Shown piece by piece: positions 1-5,195 of a DNA stretch of 6,608 bases (the first letter of the stretch is position 1; the number at the start of each line of letters is the position of its first letter). Made by a program: the position numbers and the translations under genes. The notes beneath the pieces were generated by a model. It was not told the DNA's origin. It was given only the letters and a program-made list of their open reading frames with translations, and searched no databases. Location: positions 1-6,608 of the forward strand of contig CANQHW010000065.1 of the NCBI GenBank assembly GCA_947623855.1, in the 5' to 3' direction. Source of the stretch: an uncultured Bacilli bacterium. GTDB taxonomy: Bacteria > Bacillota_I > Bacilli_A > RF39 > UBA660.

Positions 1-132
1 GATGAAAATAATTTATCTTTAGCTATTGGTAAAAAAGGTGTTAATATTCGTTTAGCATCTCGTTTAACCAAATATAAGATAGAAGTTAAAACCATGCAAC
101 AAGTTACCGAAGAAGGTAATAGTAATGCTTAA
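1..132 (+). CDS. nusA: Transcription termination/antitermination factor NusA, C-terminal end (5' partial)
   Basis: The window opens in frame inside a gene whose last 43 residues are visible. They contain an IGKKGVNIRLASRL stretch followed by KIEVK. This is the GxxG loop and following helix and strand of the second KH domain of NusA (family pattern A-I-G-K-x-G-x-N-V-R-L-A). NusA binds RNA polymerase and nascent RNA and modulates pausing, termination and antitermination. The protein ends about a dozen residues after the KH2 core, so it has no acidic C-terminal repeats, as is usual in Gram-positive bacteria. The TAA stop (130-132) lies 8 bp inside the next gene, so translation is probably coupled. 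The nusA-ylxR-infB order is the classical Bacillota arrangement and supports the call. Only the 3' end is present. Confidence 0.9.
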   Translation, partial: DENNLSLAIGKKGVNIRLASRLTKYKIEVKTMQQVTEEGNSNA

Positions 133-385
133 AAAAAAGCCCATGCGTAGTTGTGTTATAACCAAAGAAAAATTAGAAAAAAAAGATTTACTACGCATCG
201 TAAGAAATAAAGACGGAATAGTATCCCTTGATATAACCGGTAAAGCAAGTGGTAAAGGTGCTTACCTAAAAAAAGACGAAGAAGTCATATTAAAAGCGCG
301 TCAAAATAAAATATTAGATAGAGTATTAGAAACAACTATTCCTGATGAAATATATGAAGAAATGTTAAATATTGTAAATAAATAG
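125..385 (+). CDS. ylxR: YlxR/RnpM family RNA-binding protein (RNase P modulator)
   Basis: This 86-residue protein has the hallmarks of the YlxR (DUF448) family. It has an N-terminal P-M-R-x-C (residues 6-10), then K-x-x-L-L-R-I-V around residues 20-26. A D-I-T-G-K-A-S-G-K-G-A-Y-L segment (about 36-48) corresponds to the family's GRGAY signature, with Lys in place of the usual Arg. In Bacillus subtilis the homologue has been named RnpM, because it binds the RNase P RNA and modulates its activity. That role is carried over here by family membership. The start at 125 is preferred over the ATG at 143 because the family motif begins before the second Met and AGAAGG (111-116) is well spaced from it. 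It overlaps nusA by 8 bp and lies 17 bp before infB. The ylxQ gene usual between ylxR and infB is absent. Confidence 0.9.
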   Translation: MLKKKPMRSCVITKEKLEKKDLLRIVRNKDGIVSLDITGKASGKGAYLKKDEEVILKARQNKILDRVLETTIPDEIYEEMLNIVNK

Positions 386-402
386 AAAGAGGTGAGACTC
401 CT

Positions 403-2517
403 ATGATGAGTGTCAAAGATTATGCAATAGATACTAACCATTCTATTGCGGAAGTCCTAAAAAAATGTCATGAACTAAGTATTGATGTAAATAGTGGCGA
501 TGATATGCTTAGTGATGATGATATTATCATGCTAGATAATACCATGAATTTAATTAGTACTACTACCGAAGCTAGTTTAGATGAAGAAGATATTATTGAT
601 GAAGCTGTTGATGAACTAATACTAGATAACGAAATAGATAAACAATATAAAGAAGAAGATAAAAAACAAAAACTAAAAAAACGTAGTGAAGTAAGTTCTG
701 CTAAAGAAGAATACCTAAGTAAAAGAAAAGAAATGTATAAACATAAAGAAAAACTTGCTACTAATACTAAAGATGATAATATTATTCTTTATAAAGAAGG
801 TATGAGTGTTAAAGATTTAGCTGATGAGCTAGGTATTAGTGGAACCGAAATAGTAACAAAACTAATGGGTTTAGGATTAATGTTAAGTCTTCCGCAACCT
901 ATTGATTTTGATACAGCTTCTCTAATTGCTATCGATTATCAAAAACAATTAAAAACTGCTGAAACTCAAGATGTATCTAATTTTGAAGAATATGAAATAG
1001 TTGATAACCCAGCTGATTTAGTTCCTCGTCCTCCCGTTGTAACTATTATGGGTCATGTCGATCACGGAAAAACTACTCTTCTAGATACCATAAGACATAG
1101 TAGTGTTGTATCTACCGAGTTTGGCGGTATTACCCAACATATTGGAGCTTACCAAATCGAACATAATGGTGAAAAAATAACCTTCATTGATACCCCAGGT
1201 CATGCTGCTTTCACCGAAATGCGGGCTCGTGGTGCCAGTGTAACCGATATTGTTATTATTATTGTTGCAGCTGATGATGGTGTTATGCCTCAAACTAAAG
1301 AAGCGATCGACCATGCTTTAGCAGCTAAAGTTCCTATTATTGTAGCGGTTAATAAAATTGATAAACCTAATGCTAATCCCGAAAAAATTCGTGAAGGTAT
1401 GGCGGCTTTAAATATTACACCAGAAGAGTGGGGTGGATCTTATCCCTTTGTGGATATTAGTGCCTTAAGTGGAACTAATATTGATAAATTATTTGATACC
1501 ATCCTTGCTACTAGTGAAATGCTAGAATTAAAAGCTAACCCTAATCGTTATGCTGTGGGTAGTGTTATTGAATCGAAAGTTGATAAAAACGTAGGAGGAA
1601 TGGCTACTATCTTAATTCAAAATGGTACTTTAAGATTAGGGGACCCTATTGTTGTTGGGACCTCTTATGGTAAAGTAAGAACCATGAAAAATGATTTAGG
1701 AGAATCTATCGTTGAAGCCGGACCTTCTACTCCTGTCGAAATAACTGGTATTAACGAAAACCCTAATGCCGGTGATAAATTTATGTCCTTTGAAACCGAA
1801 ACCGAAGCTAAAGAAGTAGCAATCAAAAGACAAAACTTAGCTAAAGAAAAGAAATTTAGAAAACAAACTGTTAGTTTAGAAGATTTATTTAATAAAATTA
1901 ATTCCGGAGCTAAAGAAATTAATGTCGTTTTAAAATGTGACGTAAGAGGTAGTGAAGAAGCCGTCCGAAGTGCCTTAGAAAAAATTGATGTCGAAGGCGT
2001 TAAAGTAAGTGTCATCCGTAGTGACATCGGCGCCATTACCGAAAGTGATGTCGTCCTTGCCCATTCTTCTGATGCCATTATTATCGGCTTTAACGTTGTA
2101 CCATCCGCTAATACTAAAGAAATTGCCAAAGAATATAATGTCGATATCAGACTTTATACCATTATCTATAAAGTTATTGAAGATATGGAACTAGCTATGA
2201 AAGGTATGCTTGAACCAACTTATGAAGAAAAAGTCATCGGTACAGTTGAAGTAAGAAAAATATTTACCTTCTCTAAAGTTGGTAAAATCGCTGGTTCTTA
2301 TGTTACTGATGGTCTTGTTAAAAACAATTCCCAAATTCGTGTTATAAGAGATGGTATTATTATCCACGATGGTAAAATCGCTGGTCTTCAAAGAGGTAAA
2401 GATACCGTTAAAGAAGTTAAAAAAGGTTATGAATGTGGTATTACTTTAGAAAATTATAGTGATTTAAAAGAAGGCGATACTTTTGAAGTCTATGAAACCA
2501 TTGAGGTTAAAAGATGA
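403..2517 (+). CDS. infB: Translation initiation factor IF-2
   Basis: This is a complete 704-residue IF-2, close to the Bacillus length of about 716. IF-2 is the GTPase that places initiator fMet-tRNA on the 30S subunit and promotes subunit joining. Two IF2_N modules are visible (about residues 3-46 and 132-181), separated by a Lys/Glu-rich linker. The GTPase domain has G1 GHVDHGKT (217-224), the switch region with GGITQHIGAY, G3 DTPGH (263-267), G4 NKID (317-320) and G5 SAL (353-355). The beta-barrel and C-terminal fMet-tRNA-binding domains follow to the end (about 385-704). All key GTPase residues are intact. A strong ribosome site, AAAGAGGTGAG (386-396), precedes two adjacent ATGs at 403 and 406. 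Spacing allows either, and 403 is kept. The stop codon overlaps the rbfA start (ATGA, 2514-2517). Reverse-strand open frames inside it are shadows. Confidence 0.98.
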   Translation: MMSVKDYAIDTNHSIAEVLKKCHELSIDVNSGDDMLSDDDIIMLDNTMNLISTTTEASLDEEDIIDEAVDELILDNEIDKQYKEEDKKQKLKKRSEVSSAKEEYLSKRKEMYKHKEKLATNTKDDNIILYKEGMSVKDLADELGISGTEIVTKLMGLGLMLSLPQPIDFDTASLIAIDYQKQLKTAETQDVSNFEEYEIVDNPADLVPRPPVVTIMGHVDHGKTTLLDTIRHSSVVSTEFGGITQHIGAYQIEHNGEKITFIDTPGHAAFTEMRARGASVTDIVIIIVAADDGVMPQTKEAIDHALAAKVPIIVAVNKIDKPNANPEKIREGMAALNITPEEWGGSYPFVDISALSGTNIDKLFDTILATSEMLELKANPNRYAVGSVIESKVDKNVGGMATILIQNGTLRLGDPIVVGTSYGKVRTMKNDLGESIVEAGPSTPVEITGINENPNAGDKFMSFETETEAKEVAIKRQNLAKEKKFRKQTVSLEDLFNKINSGAKEINVVLKCDVRGSEEAVRSALEKIDVEGVKVSVIRSDIGAITESDVVLAHSSDAIIIGFNVVPSANTKEIAKEYNVDIRLYTIIYKVIEDMELAMKGMLEPTYEEKVIGTVEVRKIFTFSKVGKIAGSYVTDGLVKNNSQIRVIRDGIIIHDGKIAGLQRGKDTVKEVKKGYECGITLENYSDLKEGDTFEVYETIEVKR

Positions 2518-2861
2518 ATAGTATCAAACAAAAACAAATCTCTAATGAACTAGCTAGAGTCATCGCCGAAATCCTAGGTAGTGAAGCAAGAGATGAACTT
2601 TTAAAAACGATCACCATCACTGGAGCCGATGTGGCCAGTGACTTATCTAGTGCTAAAGTATACTTTACTTCTTTAAGCCCTCTAGACCCAACCTCCTTAG
2701 AAAAAGAACTTAAAGAATCCGCTCCCTATGTTCGAACCTTAGTTGCGGAACGGATGGATCTTCGCCATACTCCCGAACTTCGTTTTATCTTTGACAAATC
2801 TGTCGAATACGGCAATAAAATCGATAAAATTATAGAAAGTATTCACCAAAATGATAATTAA
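2514..2861 (+). CDS. rbfA: 30S ribosome-binding factor RbfA
   Basis: At 115 residues this is a typical RbfA, a small KH-like protein that binds immature 30S subunits and helps 16S rRNA 5'-end maturation, especially in the cold. Family features are the N-terminal helix with I-S-N-E-L-A-R-V-I-A-E-I-L (9-21) and I-T-G-A-D-V-A-S-D-L-S-S-A-K-V-Y-F (35-51). Near the C-terminus is M-D-L-R-H-T-P-E-L-R-F-I-F-D-K-S (81-96), matching the conserved LR-x-x-PEL-x-F-x-x-D-x-S signature. The start overlaps the infB stop as ATGA, with GAGGT (2503-2507) inside infB serving as ribosome site. In Bacillus, ylxP lies between infB and rbfA, but there is no room for it here. The 3' end overlaps truB by 11 bp. Confidence 0.96.
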   Translation: MNSIKQKQISNELARVIAEILGSEARDELLKTITITGADVASDLSSAKVYFTSLSPLDPTSLEKELKESAPYVRTLVAERMDLRHTPELRFIFDKSVEYGNKIDKIIESIHQNDN

Positions 2862-3687
2862 TATTAATAAACCTATAAATTATACTAGTAGAGATATTGT
2901 AAACATTGTTGGTAAAACCCTAAATACAAGAAAATGTGGCCATACCGGAACTCTAGATCCTATAGCATCTGGAGTTCTAATTATATGTACTGATGAAGAT
3001 ACCAAATTAGTAGAACTATTAACTAGTAGTTATAAAGAATATATCGCCACATTTAAACTAGGTATAGAAACAGATACTTTTGATATTACTGGTAATATAA
3101 CTAAAACTAGTCCTAAAGTTGTGGATAAAAAAGAGGTTATTAACACCATAAATAGTTTTCAAAAGACCTACTTGCAAACGCCACCTATTTATTCGGCGAT
3201 TAAAATAAATGGTAAAAAACTTTATGAGTATGCCCGGACTGGTAAAGAAGTAACCCTTCCTCAAAGAGAAGTTACCATCAAAGAAATAGAAGTTTTAGAT
3301 TATCACGATAACGAAGTAAAAATTAAAACTTTAGTTAGTAAAGGAACCTATATTAGAAGTTTAATAAAAGATATTGGGGACACTTTAGGTACCTATGCTA
3401 CCATGACTAGCTTAGTAAGAACTAAACAAGGATCTTTTTCTTTAGAAGATAGTATCAGTTTCGAAGATTTATCCACTAATAATTTTAAATACTATACTAA
3501 AGAAGAAATACTTCCCTATAAAAAAATAACTCTTAATGAAGAATTACTCTTTAAAGTTAAAAATGGTAATAAAATATCTTTACCTTACGAAGAAGAATAT
3601 CTAAGTATTATAGAAAATTCTAAAATAATTGCTATCTATCACAAAGATAATACTATCTATCGGGCATATAAAATGTTTCATAATTAA
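2851..3687 (+). CDS. truB: tRNA pseudouridine(55) synthase TruB
   Basis: This 278-residue TruB converts U55 in the T-loop of tRNAs to pseudouridine. It opens with the canonical I-N-K-P (5-8). The catalytic motif G-H-T-G-T-L-D-P-I-A-S-G-V-L (30-43) puts the catalytic Asp at 36. P-P-I-Y-S-A-I-K (111-118) and K-G-T-Y-I-R-S-L (164-171) are the other diagnostic TruB motifs. It is shorter than the Bacillus and E. coli enzymes (about 309-314), with the difference in the C-terminal part. There is no strong ribosome site before ATG 2851. The 11-bp overlap with rbfA suggests coupled translation. The final codons (K-M-F-H-N-stop) lie in a 17-bp sequence repeated exactly at 3937-3953. The stop overlaps the stop of the convergent small gene. 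The ribF gene that usually follows truB is not here. Confidence 0.97.
   Translation: MIININKPINYTSRDIVNIVGKTLNTRKCGHTGTLDPIASGVLIICTDEDTKLVELLTSSYKEYIATFKLGIETDTFDITGNITKTSPKVVDKKEVINTINSFQKTYLQTPPIYSAIKINGKKLYEYARTGKEVTLPQREVTIKEIEVLDYHDNEVKIKTLVSKGTYIRSLIKDIGDTLGTYATMTSLVRTKQGSFSLEDSISFEDLSTNNFKYYTKEEILPYKKITLNEELLFKVKNGNKISLPYEEEYLSIIENSKIIAIYHKDNTIYRAYKMFHN
3670..3686 (+). repeat. 17-bp direct repeat, copy 1 (truB 3' end)
   Basis: AAAATGTTTCATAATTA covers the last codons of truB up to the first two bases of its TAA stop. It matches 3937-3953 base for base. The two copies bracket the minus-strand small gene and its promoter. Confidence 0.9.
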
Positions 3688-3872
3688 GAATCTTTATTTA
3701 TAATATCTTTAAGCATTTCTTTAACATTATGATAACCTTTAACTTTAATTTTCCCCTTTATTATATCTTCTCCTTCTTGTATAGCTTCTAATAGTTCCTT
3801 AGTTGGTTTTAAATTATTTCCACTTTCTTGAAGTGGTAAATGTTTTGCTTCTTTATTAACTTTCTTATCCAT
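3684..3872 (-). CDS. Small orphan protein resembling the C-terminal tail of RelB/DinJ antitoxins
   Basis: This is a 62-residue, highly charged, soluble protein with no signal peptide or membrane segment. Residues 24-58 run T-K-E-L-L-E-A-I-Q-E-G-E-D-I-I, then K-V-K-G-Y-H-N-V-K-E-M-L-K-D-I. This resembles the C-terminal half of RelB/DinJ antitoxins (pattern T-x-E-A-x-E-E, then x-K-x-Y-x-[DN]-x-x-E-[ML]-[LF]-x-x-L), the part that wraps the toxin. The N-terminal ribbon-helix-helix DNA-binding domain is missing. An in-frame TAG at 3888-3890 rules out an upstream extension. No RelE/YafQ-type toxin is adjacent, because downstream lies truB on the other strand. It looks expressed: AGGGA (3877-3881) precedes the ATG and a near-consensus promoter lies just upstream. 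Its stop overlaps the truB stop. It may be a decapitated antitoxin, a stand-alone antidote, or an unrelated short protein. The family assignment is by eye. Confidence 0.6.
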   Translation of the reverse strand: MDKKVNKEAKHLPLQESGNNLKPTKELLEAIQEGEDIIKGKIKVKGYHNVKEMLKDIINKDS

Positions 3873-3895
3873 ATTTTCCCTAACTTTCTAGTTTA

Positions 3896-3924
3896 ATTAT
3901 AATAGCTTATTTACTAAATGGCAA
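3896..3924 (-). promoter_or_regulatory. SigA-type promoter of the minus-strand small gene
   Basis: Read on the minus strand, TTGCCA (3924-3919) is followed after exactly 17 bp by a perfect TATAAT (3901-3896). This is one mismatch from the vegetative consensus. Transcription would start near 3889, giving a leader of about 16 nt before the ATG at 3872 that contains the AGGGA ribosome site. It is the best housekeeping promoter match in the window. Confidence 0.75.
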
Positions 3925-3936
3925 CATTATTTTCAA

Positions 3937-3953
3937 AAAATGTTTCATAATTA
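3937..3953 (+). repeat. 17-bp direct repeat, copy 2
   Basis: Exact second copy of the truB 3'-end sequence, 267 bp downstream of the first. Kept in truB register it would read K-M-F-H-N followed by TAG (3952-3954). It sits just upstream of the candidate terminator at 3960-4000, as a truB end would. Confidence 0.9.
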
Positions 3954-3959
3954 GAAGTT

Positions 3960-4000
3960 TTGTTATATGGTGTCGAAACTGTTTAACAATTCTTTTTTTT
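3960..4000 (+). terminator. Candidate intrinsic terminator, probably the original one of the truB operon
   Basis: TTGTTA (3960-3965) pairs with TAACAA (3984-3989). Imperfect inner pairing (A-U, G-U wobbles, G-C, U-A) closes a loop around GTCGAA. TTC and eight T follow (3990-4000). The stem is AT-rich and has a mismatch, so it is weak. Its position 7 bp after the second truB-end copy is the best argument for it. It overlaps the proposed -35 of the sigma gene. Confidence 0.45.
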
Positions 4001-4010
4001 GCACTATATT
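3983..4010 (+). promoter_or_regulatory. Candidate promoter of the sigma factor gene
   Basis: TTAACA (3983-3988), a 16-bp spacer and TATATT (4005-4010) resemble a SigA promoter; TATTAT at 4007-4012 with 18 bp is an alternative register. The -10 lies inside TGCACTATATTA (4000-4011), which recurs at 6551-6562 with a TTAA box at the same distance. A start near 4017 would give a leader of about 15 nt. No good SigG or SigF promoter is seen here. Confidence 0.45.
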
Positions 4011-4021
4011 ATACATGTAAT

Positions 4022-4027
4022 AGGTGA
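4022..4027 (+). promoter_or_regulatory. Ribosome binding site that fixes the sigma factor start at 4033
   Basis: AGGTGA lies 5 nt before ATG 4033. An upstream in-frame GTG at 4024 falls inside this site and has no ribosome site of its own, so ATG 4033 is the likely start. The same GGTGAT-then-ATG arrangement precedes spoVAC and spoVAD. Confidence 0.75.
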
Positions 4028-4032
4028 TAATA

Positions 4033-4698
4033 ATGATAACAGATAATTTAAATTTAAAAGAATTACAAGCTATTAAAATATGCCATAATATGATTTATGA
4101 TATTATGAAAAAATTTTATGGTGTTCCTAAAAATGATTTATATCAAGCCGGAGTAATGGGTGTTTTAGAAGCCTTAAAAAATTATCAAGAAAATAAAAAT
4201 TGTAAATTTTCTACTTATGCTTGGACCTATATCTATGGGGAAATGTATGCCCTACAAGCTTCTTCTAAAAACATTAATCAAAATAGGGAAGGAAGAAAAA
4301 TTTTAAAAGCTATTAACTATGCTAAAGAACGTCTTACCCAAATAAAAGGAAAAGTTCCTACGACTAAAGAACTAGCAGACTTTTTAGAAATGGATGAATT
4401 ACTAATTGCTAATGTTATTAATACCTCTAAAGAAGCTTTAAGTCTAAATTACACTAATGAAGAAAATGATGCCCTTATCGATACTATTGCGAGTAATGAG
4501 TCTCTTCCTTTAACTACTAAAATTGATTTACAAAATAGTCTTGAAAGCCTTTCTCAAGAAGAACAAAATATTATTAAATATCGGTATTTTAATGATTATA
4601 CCCAAAGTGAAGTCGCCGAAAAACTAGGGTTATCTCAAGTAACTGTTTCAAGATATGAAAAAAGAAGTTTAAGTAAAATGAAAGATTATTTAACTTAA
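4033..4698 (+). CDS. Sporulation-type RNA polymerase sigma factor (SigF/SigG-like)
   Basis: This is a 221-residue sigma-70 family protein that directs RNA polymerase to a subset of promoters. Region 2 contains D-L-Y-Q-A-G-V-M-G-V-L-E-A-L (35-48) and F-S-T-Y-A (59-63) with G-E-M at 69-71. Region 3 is about 80-130 (G-K-V-P-T-T-K-E-L-A-D-F-L). Region 4 contains the helix-turn-helix Y-T-Q-S-E-V-A-E-K-L-G-L-S-Q-V-T-V-S-R (189-207). That last motif is the SigF/SigG/SigB-type signature TQSEVA-x-x-LG-[IL]-SQV-x-VSR. It is shorter than Bacillus SigF or SigG (about 255-260), with a reduced region 2.1. It lacks the basic stretch and V-x-R-S/PRS-type linker usually found after the GEI/GEM of region 2. 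Placement before a spoVA operon with a SigG-type promoter suggests a forespore role. No anti-sigma gene (spoIIAB) or spoIIGA is adjacent. SigF and SigG cannot be told apart by eye. Confidence 0.85.
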   Translation: MITDNLNLKELQAIKICHNMIYDIMKKFYGVPKNDLYQAGVMGVLEALKNYQENKNCKFSTYAWTYIYGEMYALQASSKNINQNREGRKILKAINYAKERLTQIKGKVPTTKELADFLEMDELLIANVINTSKEALSLNYTNEENDALIDTIASNESLPLTTKIDLQNSLESLSQEEQNIIKYRYFNDYTQSEVAEKLGLSQVTVSRYEKRSLSKMKDYLT

Positions 4699-4710
4699 TC
4701 TTCTTTTTTT
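4682..4710 (+). terminator. Intrinsic terminator after the sigma factor gene
   Basis: AAGATTA (4682-4688) pairs perfectly with TAATCTT (4696-4702) around a 7-nt loop, followed by C and seven T (4704-4710). The sigma gene's TAA (4696-4698) lies in the 3' arm. The stem is AT-rich and modest in strength. It separates the sigma transcript from the spoVA promoter just downstream. Confidence 0.6.
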
Positions 4711-4716
4711 ATATTT

Positions 4717-4746
4717 GTATAAAAACTACATAAAGTCCCCATAATA
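4717..4746 (+). promoter_or_regulatory. SigG-type (forespore) promoter of the spoVAC-spoVAD-spoVAE operon
   Basis: GTATA (4717-4721), an 18-bp spacer and CATAATA (4740-4746) match the B. subtilis SigG consensus (about GHATR, N17-18, CATnHTA) at every defined position. In B. subtilis the spoVA operon is transcribed by SigG. Transcription starting about 7 bp downstream would leave a leader of only 7-8 nt and begin at the GGTGA ribosome site (4752-4756), which is unusually tight. The assignment is by pattern. Confidence 0.7.
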
Positions 4747-4760
4747 TAAATGGTGATTAT

Positions 4761-5195
4761 ATGAAAAAAGAAGAATATCAAAAATTAGTCAAAAAATATA
4801 CTCCCAAAGATAATAAAATCGAAAATGCTTTAATTGCTTTCATCTCAGGAGGTGTTGTTGGTCTTCTTAGTGTCTTTATCTATCAAATCCTTACTATGTT
4901 TGAAATTGGAGAAAAAACTAGTATCATCTGGACCGTTATTATCCTTGTTTTAATTGCATCCTTCCTAACTAGTATGTGTATCTTTGATAAATGGGTTACT
5001 AAATTTAGATGTGGTTTAATTGTTCCCATTACTGGTTTTGCTCATTCCGTAACTAGTTCTGCTATGGATTATAAACAAGATGGTTTAATAACCGGTTTAG
5101 GAGCTAATATCTTTAAATTAGCTGGTAGTGTTATTATCTATGGTGTAATTAGTGCTTACATCCTTACCCTAATGGCGGTGATCTTTAATGTCTAG
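4761..5195 (+). CDS. spoVAC: Stage V sporulation protein AC (dipicolinic acid channel component)
   Basis: This is a 144-residue membrane protein, close to Bacillus SpoVAC (150). SpoVAC lies in the inner spore membrane, can behave as a mechanosensitive channel, and is needed for dipicolinic acid movement in sporulation and germination. A basic N-terminus with K-Y-T-P-K (12-16) precedes hydrophobic segments at about 23-47 and 54-75. The conserved core V-P-I-T-G-F-A-H-S-V-T-S-S-A-M (88-102) and G-L-G-A-N-I-F-K-L-A-G-S-V-I (112-125) lead into a last membrane segment to about 142. These motifs define the SpoVAC/SpoVAEB family. The G-A-G-S/A usually before V-P-x-T-G is replaced by R-C-G-L (83-86). 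It starts with a GGTGA ribosome site 4 nt before the ATG and overlaps spoVAD by 8 bp. It is first in its operon behind a SigG-type promoter. Confidence 0.95.
   Translation: MKKEEYQKLVKKYTPKDNKIENALIAFISGGVVGLLSVFIYQILTMFEIGEKTSIIWTVIILVLIASFLTSMCIFDKWVTKFRCGLIVPITGFAHSVTSSAMDYKQDGLITGLGANIFKLAGSVIIYGVISAYILTLMAVIFNV

Larger units (their letters stand above)
3687..3953. mobile_element. Putative small inserted cassette at the truB 3' end (one target copy plus insert)
   Basis: The segment between the two 17-bp copies, plus one copy, is 267 bp. It contains essentially the minus-strand small gene and its own promoter. Removing it would leave truB ending K-M-F-H-N-TAG with a hairpin and T-run starting 7 bp later, a normal gene end. 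That is the pattern expected from insertion with duplication of the target or attachment core at a gene 3' end. No integrase, transposase or clear terminal inverted repeat was seen, so the mechanism is unknown and the element may be passive. An ordinary intergenic gene with a coincidental repeat remains possible. Confidence 0.4.

Noticed and set aside
1665..2129. 154-residue reverse-strand open frame inside infB
   Set aside because: It lies wholly within the intact infB coding region, has no recognisable family pattern and no promoter or ribosome site; it is a shadow of the infB codons.
3687..3953. Insertion sequence or CRISPR array between truB and the sigma gene
   Set aside because: No transposase, no clear terminal inverted repeats, and only two copies of one repeat with a gene between them.
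4000..4021. SigG- or SigE-type -10 (CACTATA or CATGTAAT) before the sigma gene
   Set aside because: Each misses a conserved position, and no matching -35 lies at the right spacing.
4024..4032. GTG start at 4024 for the sigma factor
   Set aside because: The GTG sits inside the AGGTGAT ribosome site serving ATG 4033 and would add only three residues.
3873..4032. Missing N-terminal ribbon-helix-helix domain of the RelB-like gene, or a cognate toxin, hidden upstream
   Set aside because: In-frame TAG at 3888-3890. The stretch holds the promoter, the repeat copy and the terminator, with no plausible coding frame.
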